Below, in pieces: positions 49,706 through 58,369 of a DNA stretch of 64,000 bases. The notes under the pieces are model-generated. The model had not been told where the DNA came from and ran no database searches. It saw only the letters and a program-made list of their open reading frames with translations. Location of the stretch: contig JACRHD010000065.1 of assembly GCA_016234115.1 (NCBI GenBank), positions 100,068-164,067 of the forward strand, read 5' to 3'. The first letter of the stretch is position 1; the number at the start of each line of letters is the position of its first letter. This DNA comes from Nitrospirota bacterium (GTDB lineage Bacteria > Nitrospirota > Thermodesulfovibrionia > UBA6902). Made by a program: the position numbers and the translations under genes.

Positions 49706-51838
49706 ATGTTTAAAAAAATACTGCTCATATTCACCGCCGCCGTTGCGGTAATTGCAATTGCTTTTACCGTATTTGTTAAAACCTACGTAACGCCGGAAAG
49801 GGTCAAAGCCTTTCTCGTCCCCTATGCCGAGCAGGCATTGAACCGTAAGGTAAGTGTCGGCGAAGTAAACATAAGCCTGTTTAAGGGCATTGACGTAAAA
49901 GACTTCGCGATAAAGGAGGCGGACGAAAAGGCCGATTTTGTCAGGTGCAAAAGTGTCGTTCTGAAATTTAAATTACTGCCGCTTCTTACCAAAAAGGTGG
50001 TTGTCGATGAATTGAAGTTGATGTCTCCGGAAGTCAGGATTATACGCGATGACAAAGGCACATTCAACTTTGAGGGAATCGGCAGGAAGGAAGAACCACA
50101 GGCCTTACCGGAGAAAGGACCTTCCGCTGAAACAAAAGGCCTTCCCGTTTCACTGCTTGTCAACAATGTGTCGGTCCGGGATTCGAGGTTTTACCTTACC
50201 GATTCAACAAGAAAGCTTCCTGATGTTAAGGGCTCAATCGACCTGGAAGCCAACATCAAAAGCTCAGACGGGACGGAGCTGAATTCAAGCGGAGATCTGA
50301 CCCTGAAACTCGATGAGATTGATTTGCATAAGCCTTCAAAGAAACCGCTTGGGAATATCATAGCGGCCCTGAAATATGCGGTCCAATTAAACCTTGAGGC
50401 AGGCAATGTCCGCATTGACAGGGCCGACCTGCAAATTCAGGGGATACCCGCTTCAATTACGGGAGACCTGAATAATTACAAGAAGGAGCCTGAGGTCGAT
50501 ATCGCTGTTTCCATACCGAAACTGAAAATCGAGGACGTCCGGAAGGGGCTTTCATCCTTCGCGGGCATGAAAGGGCTGGCGCTCTCAGGCTTTATTGCGG
50601 CCGAGGTAAAGGTCACGGGTATGCCGAAGAAGCTGGATACGATGAAGGCAAACGGCTTCATATCTCTGGATAAGACCGGCATAGCATACAACAGTATTAA
50701 TACGACCCTGGACGGGAACATCAAATTCAGCGATCAATTGATTAATGTGGATTTGAAAGGGACGGTCGGGAAAAACACGGCAGAGCTGAAAGGCTCTGTC
50801 AGCGATATCTTTAAGACCCCTGACATAAGACTTAATCTCTATTCGAAACAGCTCTTCCTTGAGGAGTTGTTTCCCGCCCGGAAACCCGCAGGCAAAGGCG
50901 CTCCGGCAAAAGAAGTCCGGCCCCCTTCCCCTCCGGCATCAAGTAAGACTGCCAAAGAAGCGGAGCCCATGAATCTGAAGCTGAAGGCTGAAGGAGAGGT
51001 GAAGATCGGCTCCGCAAAGTATAAGGGCATGTCCATGAGCGATTTTTACGCGAAGTATCTGCTTAAGGACAATAAGTTTGAGATTGTAAAATTGACCGCC
51101 TCAGCCGGAAGAGGCGGCCTGAACGTGCAGAGTATTGTCGACCTTTCAAAACGGGGATACACTTACTCCCTCTCAGCCGCCGTTAATTCAGTGCACGCTG
51201 AAGAGCTTGTAAATGCCTTTTTCCCCAAGGCTAAAGATACCGTCTTCGGGACCATTTCTTCCAACCTGAAATTAAACGGCGCGGGCACACTGCCCGAAAA
51301 TATCAGGAGGAACCTTGTCGGCGAAGGGGATTTCAATATAAAGGACGGCAAGATCACAGGAGCGAAGGTAACGGACAACCTGTCGAAGTTTCTCAACATT
51401 CCCGAATTAAAGACCATAGACCTGAGGCAGGCAAACGGGACGGTGAAAATAAATAGCGGTGTCGCCCGTCTTGACAGCGTCTTCACATCTGATGATATTG
51501 CAATGAATCCCGCGGGCAATATCGGGCTCGATGAGACCCTGGACCTCGCGTTTGACCTGAAGCTTTCTCCTCGCCTGTCGCAAAAGGCAATGGGCTCGGG
51601 TGTTTCAAGATATATTAAAGATGAAGCGGGCTGGGGCAATATCCCGCTGAAGGTTTCCGGCACTTTCTCAAATCCCTCATACAATGTCGATATCGGAAAG
51701 GCTGGCAAGCGGGCGATTGAAAAAGAGGTCGGCAGGGCGCTTGATAAACTATTCAAAAAAGATAAAGCTACGGACGGCGATAAGACCTCGCCGGAGAAGA
51801 AGGCTGTTGAGGATTTATTGAAAGAGATATTTAAATAG
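49706..51838 (+). CDS. AsmA-family envelope protein
   Basis: 710 residues. One N-terminal anchor (ILLIFTAAVAVIAIAFTVFV), then the AsmA start TPERVKAFLVPYAEQALNRKVSVGEVNISLFKGIDVKDFAI and a long beta-rich body with DDKGTFNFEGIG and repeated LDLKGTVGKNTAELKG-type strands. A proline/alanine-rich linker lies near 390-420. AsmA-like proteins bridge the periplasm and are linked to lipid transport and outer-membrane homeostasis. The C-terminus (NVDIGKAGKRAIEKEVGRALDKLFKK) is typical. Stand-alone gene. Confidence 0.88.
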   Translation: MFKKILLIFTAAVAVIAIAFTVFVKTYVTPERVKAFLVPYAEQALNRKVSVGEVNISLFKGIDVKDFAIKEADEKADFVRCKSVVLKFKLLPLLTKKVVVDELKLMSPEVRIIRDDKGTFNFEGIGRKEEPQALPEKGPSAETKGLPVSLLVNNVSVRDSRFYLTDSTRKLPDVKGSIDLEANIKSSDGTELNSSGDLTLKLDEIDLHKPSKKPLGNIIAALKYAVQLNLEAGNVRIDRADLQIQGIPASITGDLNNYKKEPEVDIAVSIPKLKIEDVRKGLSSFAGMKGLALSGFIAAEVKVTGMPKKLDTMKANGFISLDKTGIAYNSINTTLDGNIKFSDQLINVDLKGTVGKNTAELKGSVSDIFKTPDIRLNLYSKQLFLEELFPARKPAGKGAPAKEVRPPSPPASSKTAKEAEPMNLKLKAEGEVKIGSAKYKGMSMSDFYAKYLLKDNKFEIVKLTASAGRGGLNVQSIVDLSKRGYTYSLSAAVNSVHAEELVNAFFPKAKDTVFGTISSNLKLNGAGTLPENIRRNLVGEGDFNIKDGKITGAKVTDNLSKFLNIPELKTIDLRQANGTVKINSGVARLDSVFTSDDIAMNPAGNIGLDETLDLAFDLKLSPRLSQKAMGSGVSRYIKDEAGWGNIPLKVSGTFSNPSYNVDIGKAGKRAIEKEVGRALDKLFKKDKATDGDKTSPEKKAVEDLLKEIFK

Positions 51839-51842
51839 CCTT

Positions 51843-52183
51843 TCAGGAAATATCAACGGCAAGCCTGCCGCCTGCTGTCAGCGGCAGTACCTTCTCGATA
51901 GTAAAATGCACAAGATACTTGGGCCCCTTTGCCCTGTCCTGCTCAGGGGTAAGGTTCCCCATGGTCATCTTCGCTATAAGCGGAGAATCCGTCTCTTCCT
52001 TTATCTTCTTCAGATGAAGTCTCAGGCCGGTATATCCGGGCCCGCTTTCGCGGGGCCGTCGGGATCGCTGTAAAGAGGCGGTGGAAGAAGGACCGCGCCG
52101 TAACCGCATTCGGCTATGGCCCGCGCCTGGTCGGCGACCTCGGCATATCGCCAGTTGAAGGCATGAAGGATTACGTCACGCAT
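51843..52183 (-). pseudogene. GH13 alpha-amylase N-terminal fragment joined to an unknown tail
   Basis: From ATG 52183 the frame reads MRDVILHAFNWRYAEVADQA, AECGYGAVLLPPPLYSDPDG, then TGA at 52022-52024; this is the start of a GH13 alpha-amylase barrel. A different frame continues to 51843 with GLRLHLKKIKEETDSPLIAK...FTIEKVLPLTAGGRLAVDIS, the end of a gene I cannot name. Two gene ends were joined by deletion. Confidence 0.6.
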
Positions 52184-52197
52184 AGTCTTAAGAATTG

Positions 52198-52578
52198 TTA
52201 TTTCAAAGGCAACAGTATTTTTTTATCGGGATAATGTTCCTTATTTTTTGTAGCGATTTTGTGTCCTCTTACTACGGCAGTCGCGTTGATAAGACAGTCA
52301 ATAGAAGTCAGAGTAATGCCCTCTTTTCTGTACCGCCTGTAAATCTCCCCTGCTTTTTCGGCGATTTCAATTGTCATGGGTTCAATAATGCATGCATTGA
52401 CGAAATTCCCGGTATCTTCTGTTTCATTGTCTCTCATCCCTGCATAAAGTTCATATACTGAAAGAATACTCAGGTATGCCGTATTGCCGTCCCAAAGGGC
52501 CGGCATCAGCTCATTGGCATACTGAATACCCCGCAAGTAGTCAATGGCAACATCAGTATCAACGATTACGGTCCGCAT
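52198..52578 (-). CDS. VapC-type PIN-domain toxin
   Basis: 126 residues. PIN fold with acidic residues in place: VDTDVAIDYLRG, YELYAG and TSIDCLINATAVVRGHKIATKNKEHY. Ribonuclease toxin of a VapBC pair; its start overlaps the antitoxin gene by 20 bp. Confidence 0.9.
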   Translation of the reverse strand: MRTVIVDTDVAIDYLRGIQYANELMPALWDGNTAYLSILSVYELYAGMRDNETEDTGNFVNACIIEPMTIEIAEKAGEIYRRYRKEGITLTSIDCLINATAVVRGHKIATKNKEHYPDKKILLPLK

Positions 52579-52795
52579 AACGCCGCTTGTCCTCTTTTCT
52601 CATGTCCTTAACAATTTCTGCGCTGCTTTTGTCACGCTTTTCCCACTTGCCGAAGCTGGACATCGCCTTTTCAACTTTCTTCCTTCTAAGATACTCTGTA
52701 AGCGCTTCCGCGACTACTGAACTGAAATTGTCCGATAGTTTTCTGGCTTCGTTATATATATCATCAGGGATGTTAACTGAAGTTTTTACCGACAT
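52559..52795 (-). CDS. VapB-type antitoxin
   Basis: 78 residues: VKTSVNIPDDIYNEARKLSDNFSSVVAEALTEYLRRKK is a CopG-like ribbon-helix-helix, followed by a charged tail that should bind the toxin. First gene of the pair; probably autoregulated. Confidence 0.85.
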   Translation of the reverse strand: MSVKTSVNIPDDIYNEARKLSDNFSSVVAEALTEYLRRKKVEKAMSSFGKWEKRDKSSAEIVKDMRKEDKRRYADRNR

Positions 52796-52890
52796 AAGTA
52801 TTCATCTCCTTCAGGGTAGTTCTTGGTAGTATTATAAGGTATTACTAAATAGTATGCAAACATAAACCTGCTCTTTAAAGCCTCTGCAGG

Positions 52891-54022
52891 AACTTTGGGG
52901 ACGTTGTTGACTCCTTGAACTAATTCACAAACTAAAGATTACTTGTCTGCCCGTTGATTATCCGTCATCAACTCTACTAATATTATTAACAGGGCTCAAT
53001 CATAAGGGGACATGGAAAATGCCGAGACAAGCACGTCTTGATGCACCGGGGACATTGCATCATATAATCATAAGAGGCATTGAACGCCGCAGGATTGTGG
53101 ATGACAGGAATGATCGGGCGAATTTTCTGGATCGGCTTGAAAGAGTAGTAACCGAGACAAAAACATCGATTTATGCATGGGCATTGATGACAAACCATGC
53201 TCACTTTCTTCTACGCAGCGGACCGAAAGGCCTGGCGAAATTCATGCGGCAATTCCTGACCGGATACGCAATATCCTATAACAGACGACACCGAAGGCAT
53301 GGTCATGTGTTTCAGAACCGCTATAAGTCCATTGTTTGCGATGAAAACAAATATTTTACAGAACTGGTTCGTTACATTCATCTGAACCCTCTGAGGGCCG
53401 GGGTAGTTAAAACGCTTGCCGAACTTGACGGATATCGGTATAGCGGGCACAGTGTATTGGTAAGCAACGTAAAGAATAACTGGCAGGAACGCGATTATGT
53501 ATTGAACTGGTTTGGGGACAAGGAATGTGAGGCAATAAGAGCGTACCGTGAATATGTTGAAGGAGCCCTTGAGGAAGGAAACCGGCCTGAACTGGTCGGC
53601 GGCGGGCTGATACGGTCGCTCGGGGGCTGGTCTGAAGTATTGTCGATGCGTAGAAGGGGGGAGCGAAAACTGACAGATGAACGTATACTGGGAAGCGGCG
53701 ATTTTGTCCTGGGTATTCTTGAGGAAGCAGAACATGATATCACTAAGAACAATTTCAGCGTCATAGATAAGAAGAAAAAAATAAATGCGGTCATTAAACG
53801 CATATGCAGCGAAAAAGGTGTAAGTGTCAGTGAATTGCGGTCCGGCGGAAGAAGGGAAGCAATTTCCGGCGCAAGAAATCAGATAACATTCAGATTGATA
53901 AAAGAACACGGCATTTCTTTTGCGGAAGTCGCCCGTAACGTTGGTGTATCAACATCTGCTATATTCAGGATAATGAAGAAGTGCGGGAGTTAGTTCAAGA
54001 AGTCAACAACGTCCCTAAAGTT
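52891..54022. mobile_element. RAYT/IS200-type element with 33-bp inverted ends
   Basis: The left end (52891-52923) begins AACTTTGGGGACGTTGTTGA and the right end (53990-54022) is its inverse with two mismatches. Only the transposase-like gene lies between them. No target duplication is visible. The element interrupts a PAS-domain gene whose 5' part remains on the right. Confidence 0.8.
53019..53993 (+). CDS. REP-associated (Y1, IS200-like) transposase
   Basis: 324 residues. The N-terminus MPRQARLDAPGTLHHIIIRG and the HUH motif (MTNHAHFLL, His60 and His62) with a tyrosine about 20 residues later (FLTGYAISYN) define a Y1 single-strand transposase of the RAYT type. The C-terminal half adds helical DNA-binding regions ending in ISFAEVARNVGVSTSAIFRIMKK, a helix-turn-helix. 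The stop codon lies in the right inverted repeat. The frame looks intact. Confidence 0.92.
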   Translation: MPRQARLDAPGTLHHIIIRGIERRRIVDDRNDRANFLDRLERVVTETKTSIYAWALMTNHAHFLLRSGPKGLAKFMRQFLTGYAISYNRRHRRHGHVFQNRYKSIVCDENKYFTELVRYIHLNPLRAGVVKTLAELDGYRYSGHSVLVSNVKNNWQERDYVLNWFGDKECEAIRAYREYVEGALEEGNRPELVGGGLIRSLGGWSEVLSMRRRGERKLTDERILGSGDFVLGILEEAEHDITKNNFSVIDKKKKINAVIKRICSEKGVSVSELRSGGRREAISGARNQITFRLIKEHGISFAEVARNVGVSTSAIFRIMKKCGS

Positions 54023-54266
54023 CCGCGATCCTGTAAAAAGACGAATTAGCCGATATTATCTTCAAGCCTGTATCCAGCACCACAAGGGGTTCACGTATCG
54101 TTTCAACAATATTCCCGGCGTATTTCCGGGCTTCTTCAACTGCGTCCTCCGTCAACTTGCGTGCCTTGACATTGCGGGTTTCTGCCGTTTCTATTTCAGC
54201 AACCCGTCCACGCAATTCTGCCAACTCATTTAAAAGTTGCTCTTTTGATTTCTCTTCATCCTGCAT
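54015..54266 (-). pseudogene. 5' fragment of a PAS-domain sensor gene, cut by the RAYT element
   Basis: ATG 54266 gives a coiled coil (KSKEQLLNELAELRGRVAEIETAE) leading into a PAS start (YAGNIVETIREPLVVLDTGLKIISANSSFYR). The frame then enters the inverted repeat and stops (IAEL). The remaining sensor sequence is not found on the other side of the element, so it was lost. Confidence 0.75.
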
Positions 54267-54472
54267 ATCGGATTTCTAAATTTGACGGAAATCTTGCCCA
54301 AGGCCGTAATTTGCGACGATGTCGATATAATGATTATCAATTGCCGCATACATTATGTACCATTCTATCAGATAACGTTTCTGAAGACTATAATAACAAC
54401 TGATCAAATATTAATAAGAGACCCCTTGCCTTCATAATTATTGCTTCCATCTGTTACAATTTACTACCTACG

Positions 54473-55120
54473 ATGAGATACGTCATCTTCATCATTGCGG
54501 CTTACATCACGGGTATTCTCGCTGCCGTCCCGGCAGGCCCGGTCCAGATTGAAGTCGTCAGGAGGACGATAAACGGGCACCTTCGTTCATCGCTTATGGT
54601 GATTCTCGGGGCGCTGATCGCCGATATAGCATACGGCATTATCGCCTTTTTCGGCATAGCCCCGTTTCTTGAAGACGAAAAGATGATGGCTATATTCAGC
54701 ACCGCGGGGGCCGCGCTTCTCATCTTTTTAGGCATTGCCGTTATCCGCCACAGCTCAGCGGACCAGGCTTCAAAGAAAAACTCGAAATTTCACAGGGGGA
54801 AAAGATGGGGGTTGATCGGCGGGTTTTCCCTGTCCGCGGCAAATCCGATGATGGTCCTGTGGTGGCTCATCGGCGTAAGGATATTCAAGGACATAAAGCT
54901 GATCGACGATTTCAGCCCAGACATCGCGGTGACCTTTCTTGCGGCAGGAGGCTTCGGGCTTGCCTCTTATCTGCTCATCCTGTCTTTTTTTCTCTACTGG
55001 GCAAAACATTTTATTTCAGATACGACTATTAAACGGATAAATCTTGTCTCCGGCGTCATCCTGCTGTCGATTGCGGCCTACTTCATCTATTCTTCATGCC
55101 GGTATTTTTTCAAGGCGTAA
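54473..55120 (+). CDS. LysE/RhtB-family exporter
   Basis: 215 residues with six predicted helices. The first loop GILAAVPAGPVQIEVVRRTINGHLRSSLMVILGALIADIAYG has the family PGP motif, and GGFSLSAANPMMVLWWLIG the second conserved site. LysE-type proteins export amino acids or related solutes across the inner membrane. The stop TAA (55118-55120) lies within a P palindrome. Confidence 0.88.
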   Translation: MRYVIFIIAAYITGILAAVPAGPVQIEVVRRTINGHLRSSLMVILGALIADIAYGIIAFFGIAPFLEDEKMMAIFSTAGAALLIFLGIAVIRHSSADQASKKNSKFHRGKRWGLIGGFSLSAANPMMVLWWLIGVRIFKDIKLIDDFSPDIAVTFLAAGGFGLASYLLILSFFLYWAKHFISDTTIKRINLVSGVILLSIAAYFIYSSCRYFFKA

Positions 55121-55145
55121 GGGCGGCCCGGCGTGCCGCCCCTGC
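55115..55145. repeat. GC-rich palindrome P, copy 4 (contains the lysE-type stop)
   Basis: GCGTAAGGGCGGCCCGG and its inverse. TAA within it is the stop codon of the exporter gene. Confidence 0.8.
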
Positions 55146-55165
55146 AGAATGCCCCCCTCATCCAA

Positions 55166-55321
55166 AATCCACCACCTAACCACAGAGGTCACAGAGAAAA
55201 GATTTATTTATCCGCAGATTACACAGATTTCACAAATTAAAAAAATATTTCTAAATACATCTGTGTTAATCAGTGTAATCTGTGGATTAATATTTTTTTC
55301 CTCTGTGGTCTCTGTGGCCTG
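55166..55321. repeat. Long inverted repeat W, copy 1
   Basis: Starts AATCCACCACCT, then CCGCAGATTACACAGATTTC and, about 50 bp later, the inverse ATCAGTGTAATCTGTGGATT. The same element recurs at 63726-63858. Confidence 0.85.
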
Positions 55322-55383
55322 TCTTTTGATGGTGAATCAAGGTCATGTTGCAATATTCTCGGTTGAGCATGTAAAATCTATCC

Positions 55384-55809
55384 ATGAAAAAATTCCTTCT
55401 CCCGTTGCTGCTGATAATATCGGTCATCTCCGGCTGCGGCAAGGAGAAGGTGAAGCCTTCAGCCGACTCTCTCCTGACGGCGGAGGCCGTCAACAGGATA
55501 GAAGTCATAAGAAGCGCGTATCAGGGAAAAGACTCCCCGGCGCTGAAGAACATGACAGAGGAAAAGCTTGCCGACGAGATTTTCAGGGGCCTGAATTTCG
55601 AAAAGGCGGAATTATTGTTCACGCCGAAGTTTGTAAGAATAACCGGTGAATTTATATTCGTAAGCCTCAACTGGCGGGGCGTATGGCAGACCGTAAAAAG
55701 CAGGAGTCTTGAAAACAGGGGCACTGCTGATTTAGTATTACAGAGAGAGAATTTGAAATTAACAAGGATCGAAGGTGATAATCCGTTTGTTGTCCCTGCG
55801 GAAAAGTAG
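55384..55809 (+). CDS. Hypothetical lipoprotein
   Basis: 141 residues. MKKFLLPLLLIISVISGCGK is a lipoprotein signal with lipobox ISGC. The mature part (FRGLNFEKAELLFTPKFVRITGEFIFVSLNWRGVW) looks like a small alpha/beta domain of the nuclear-transport-factor-2 size, but I do not recognise the family. The W repeat lies upstream and a heptamer array starts at its stop. Confidence 0.75.
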   Translation: MKKFLLPLLLIISVISGCGKEKVKPSADSLLTAEAVNRIEVIRSAYQGKDSPALKNMTEEKLADEIFRGLNFEKAELLFTPKFVRITGEFIFVSLNWRGVWQTVKSRSLENRGTADLVLQRENLKLTRIEGDNPFVVPAEK

Positions 55810-55903
55810 GAAGTAAGAAGTAAGAAGTGAGAAGTAAAGAAGAGGAACTGAAGATGTTTTTTGTTTTCACTTCCTACTTCCCACTTCTTACTTCTCACTT
55901 TTA
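55806..55903. repeat. Heptamer array hairpin (word AAGTAAG/AAGTGAG)
   Basis: AAGTAGG, AAGTAAG, AAGTAAG, AAGTGAG, then the inverse words TACTTCC, TTACTTC, TCACTTT. It lies between the lipoprotein gene and tRNA-Leu. Confidence 0.8.
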
Positions 55904-55907
55904 TGTT

Positions 55908-55994
55908 GCCGAAGTGGCGGAACTGGCAGACGCGCTAGGTTCAGGGTCTAGTGGTGGAAACGCCGTGGGGGTTCAAATCCCCCCTTCGGCACCA
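55908..55994 (+). tRNA. tRNA-Leu (anticodon CAG)
   Basis: The acceptor stem GCCGAAG/CTTCGGC, the D arm, the anticodon stem CTAGG/TCTAG around loop TTCAGGG (anticodon CAG at 55942-55944), a long variable arm, and the T arm GGGGGTTCAAATCCCCC are all present. The CCA end is encoded (55992-55994). It reads CUG codons. Confidence 0.97.
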
Positions 55995-56075
55995 ATTAAT
56001 ACCACCTCCATCCGTGGGGTAGGCCTACACATTTTACTAAAAAGTAAATTGTGCAATACCCATGTCTAAGACCTA

Positions 56076-56104
56076 AGCCGCCCCCAATAAATGAGGGCGC
56101 TACG
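56076..56104. repeat. Dispersed palindromic repeat Q, partial copy 3
   Basis: AGCCGCCCCCAATAAATGAG and GGCGCTAC, the outer half of the element at 13301-13364. Confidence 0.7.
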
Positions 56105-56118
56105 AGACACATCCGGCT

Positions 56119-56718
56119 TTATTCCTCTTTCTCGATAAAGCTCAGAAGATATTCCTTAAACTTGCTCGGCAGGAGCCACCGTATTCCAAGCTTCTCCGCC
56201 CATTTGATGGCCCCGAGGTCTACAGTGACGAGGAGGGCGTCGAGTTCTTTTGCAAGAAGGATGAGATCGACGTCCTCTTTGCTGTCGATTATGCCGTCCC
56301 GCAATGCCTCCCTGTAGTTTTTCCTCATGCCCTGGATGACTTCCTGCTCTTCGCTCTTCCCGGCGGTCCTGACCGCCTTCTCGGCGATCCTCAACCCTTT
56401 ATTGACACGGTCTCTTATGTCTTCAATGAGCTCATAAAGGAAGAACGCAGGACAGGTCATCTCGTGTTTGCCCGGCGATTTCTGGCGCAGGACCGCCAAT
56501 AAGGCCCCGGGGATTTCCTTCTCGTTTACAAAATTCAGGAGCTCCCTGAAAATCGAAGAAGGCATGTAGAATTCGAGCGCAGGGATTTGGCGGGCAATAT
56601 CGAGAAACTCATTTATTGCTTCAGTAGGAGTATTTCCAAAGTCGCCTCGGACTTCCGGATTTACAAAAAGGCTGGTATCAAGAACTACTCTGTCTTTTCT
56701 TTGGCTTGCAGATTTCAT
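56119..56718 (-). CDS. RNA ligase partner protein (PIN-like)
   Basis: 199 residues. RKDRVVLDTSLFVNPEVRGDFGNTPTEAINEFLDIARQIPALEFYMPSSIFRELL and DSKEDVDLILLAKELDALLVTVDLGAIKWAEKLGIRWL match the PIN-like family encoded next to archaeal-type RNA ligases (RNA ligase partner, UPF0278-like). The conserved aspartates of a PIN nuclease are present. The ligase itself is not in this window. The start overlaps the LapB-like gene end by 41 bp. Confidence 0.85.
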   Translation of the reverse strand: MKSASQRKDRVVLDTSLFVNPEVRGDFGNTPTEAINEFLDIARQIPALEFYMPSSIFRELLNFVNEKEIPGALLAVLRQKSPGKHEMTCPAFFLYELIEDIRDRVNKGLRIAEKAVRTAGKSEEQEVIQGMRKNYREALRDGIIDSKEDVDLILLAKELDALLVTVDLGAIKWAEKLGIRWLLPSKFKEYLLSFIEKEE

Positions 56719-58012
56719 GGGTATTCAGAATAAAGGTGTTCCAGCTCTTGCACGACGCGCATCTCCCTGCCCAGTCTTTGGAGGAATAGCCGCAGCCTGA
56801 GCAGCAAAACGGGACAAGGAGCGGTTTATCAGCCTTGAGGGCCTTCCTGAATTCCTCAGCGGCCCTTTCATGCTGGGAGCGCCTCTGGTAAATGCTTCCC
56901 AAAAGGATGTGGAAATCCGGAAAGTCATAAGCGCTCATGTCCAGCGTGCTGATGGTCTCATACGCGTAATCTATCATTTCCAGCCGGTAATAAAGTTTTG
57001 CGAGGAAGAACTGGAGCTTCACTTCCCTCGGCTCTTTCTGGATCGCCTTCTGGTAGAGGTCTATGATCGTACCCGGCTCTCCCATTGTTATAAAAAAGTC
57101 CTCCAGGCGCACCAGAAGCACCAGTGAGGAAGTCGCTTCAAACCCCTTCATCAGGACGTCCTGCGCCTCATCGGTATTGCCGTCCTTGAGATATGCCTCG
57201 GCAAGCGCAATATACGCCGGCGTAAAGTCCTTGTCCGATTTTATGACGGACCTCAGGGTCTTCACCGCCTTGTCGGTATTGTTTGTTTCGAGGTAGCGGC
57301 ATCCGAGCTCATACTTGTAACCGAGGAATTTTTTCTGCTCCTCCTTCTCTTCCTCGTCGGGGAGGTCGCATTTGAGGATTTTATGCTGGACCTCAAGGAC
57401 GTCTTCCCACTTCCTGTCCTTCTCATATATGTCCCGCTTCTTCTGGAGGATTTCGGGGTTTTCATCATCGATGTCGAGGATGGTGTCAAGATATTTCAGG
57501 GACTCCTTCCATTTGTGCTGGGCCTCGAAGATCTTTTCGAGAGACAGCAGCACCTCGACGCTCCCCGGCCTTATCTCCTTTGCCATCGTATAAAATTCCT
57601 TTGCCATCGCATAATCGCCTTCGTTAAAGGCGATGTCCCCCAGCCTCAGGAGCGCGTTCTCGTGCGAGGGGTCCTCTTTGATAACGCGGTCAAAAAGGTC
57701 CCGGGCCTCCTCATATCTGCAGGCAAAAAAGGCGTCAAGTCCCCTTGCGTACGATTCCTGTATCTTCAGGTCTTTCTTCTGGCGGCGGGTGAACTGCCAG
57801 TTGCTTAAAAAACGGCGCGCGTCCCGGATGGAAAAGATAATGAACATGGCCAGGATGCCCGTTGCGGTGGATATGAGTATCAGGCCGATTACGGGGACCT
57901 CATACATTACATCGTTCCAGACCGTCAGGTTGACGGTGTCTTTGTTGAAAAATGCGAGGACGCCCACAACAAGGAGAAAAAGTATAATCAGGAAGACTGA
58001 AAATTTTGCCAT
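56678..58012 (-). CDS. LapA-LapB-like TPR protein with rubredoxin-type tail
   Basis: 444 residues. Residues 1-75 resemble LapA (two membrane helices; NKDTVNLTVWNDVMYEVPVIGLILISTATGILAMF). About nine TPR units follow (YEEARDLFDRVIKEDPSHENALLRLGDIAFNEGDY), and the C-terminus has a rubredoxin-type zinc site (CCSGCGYSSKDWAGRCASCKSW), as in LapB/YciM. In enterobacteria LapA and LapB are separate neighbours that control LPS synthesis through LpxC proteolysis by FtsH. Here they are one protein. The same role is inferred. Confidence 0.85.
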   Translation of the reverse strand: MAKFSVFLIILFLLVVGVLAFFNKDTVNLTVWNDVMYEVPVIGLILISTATGILAMFIIFSIRDARRFLSNWQFTRRQKKDLKIQESYARGLDAFFACRYEEARDLFDRVIKEDPSHENALLRLGDIAFNEGDYAMAKEFYTMAKEIRPGSVEVLLSLEKIFEAQHKWKESLKYLDTILDIDDENPEILQKKRDIYEKDRKWEDVLEVQHKILKCDLPDEEEKEEQKKFLGYKYELGCRYLETNNTDKAVKTLRSVIKSDKDFTPAYIALAEAYLKDGNTDEAQDVLMKGFEATSSLVLLVRLEDFFITMGEPGTIIDLYQKAIQKEPREVKLQFFLAKLYYRLEMIDYAYETISTLDMSAYDFPDFHILLGSIYQRRSQHERAAEEFRKALKADKPLLVPFCCSGCGYSSKDWAGRCASCKSWNTFILNTHEICKPKKRQSSS

Positions 58013-58016
58013 GCTG

Positions 58017-58343
58017 TTACCTCTTCCTTTCTATCTCTATTCTCGGCGCGTCTATCCAGAGCTTTTCCAGTTCATAATACGCCCTTGTTTCCTCATCAAA
58101 AATATGGATGACTATATCGCCGTAGTCTATCAGGACCCAGCGGGCTGAGCCCATCCCTTCCCTGCCGGAGGGAAAGATTTTGGTCTTTGAATACTTTTCC
58201 TCTATAGCTTCCGCTATCGCCCTTATTTGCGCCGGGTTGTCGCCGGAACAGATCACAAAATAATCTGCAATGGTTGAAAGGTCTTTTAATTCGAGGATAA
58301 CAGTGTCTCTGGCTTTCTTTTCAAGAGCTGCTTCAGCCGCCAT
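58017..58343 (-). CDS. rsfS: Ribosomal silencing factor RsfS
   Basis: 108 residues from ATG 58343: ALEKKARDTVILELKDLSTIADYFVICSGDNPAQIRAIAEAIEEK and GREGMGSARWVLIDYGDIVIHIFDEETRAYYELEKLWIDAP. RsfS binds ribosomal protein L14 and blocks subunit joining when nutrients run low. ATG 58343 has no clear ribosome site; ATT at 58370, overlapping the nadD stop (TAATT) with GGGGAG 6 bp upstream, would restore a family-like N-terminus (ISTIKKKAV...). Classic nadD-rsfS pair. Confidence 0.95.
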   Translation of the reverse strand: MAAEAALEKKARDTVILELKDLSTIADYFVICSGDNPAQIRAIAEAIEEKYSKTKIFPSGREGMGSARWVLIDYGDIVIHIFDEETRAYYELEKLWIDAPRIEIERKR

Positions 58344-58369
58344 GACAGCTTTTTTCTTGATGGTGCTAA

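Noticed and set aside
52891..54022. Target-site duplication of the RAYT element
   Set aside because: The bases flanking both ends do not match, as expected for single-strand Y1 transposition or after later changes.
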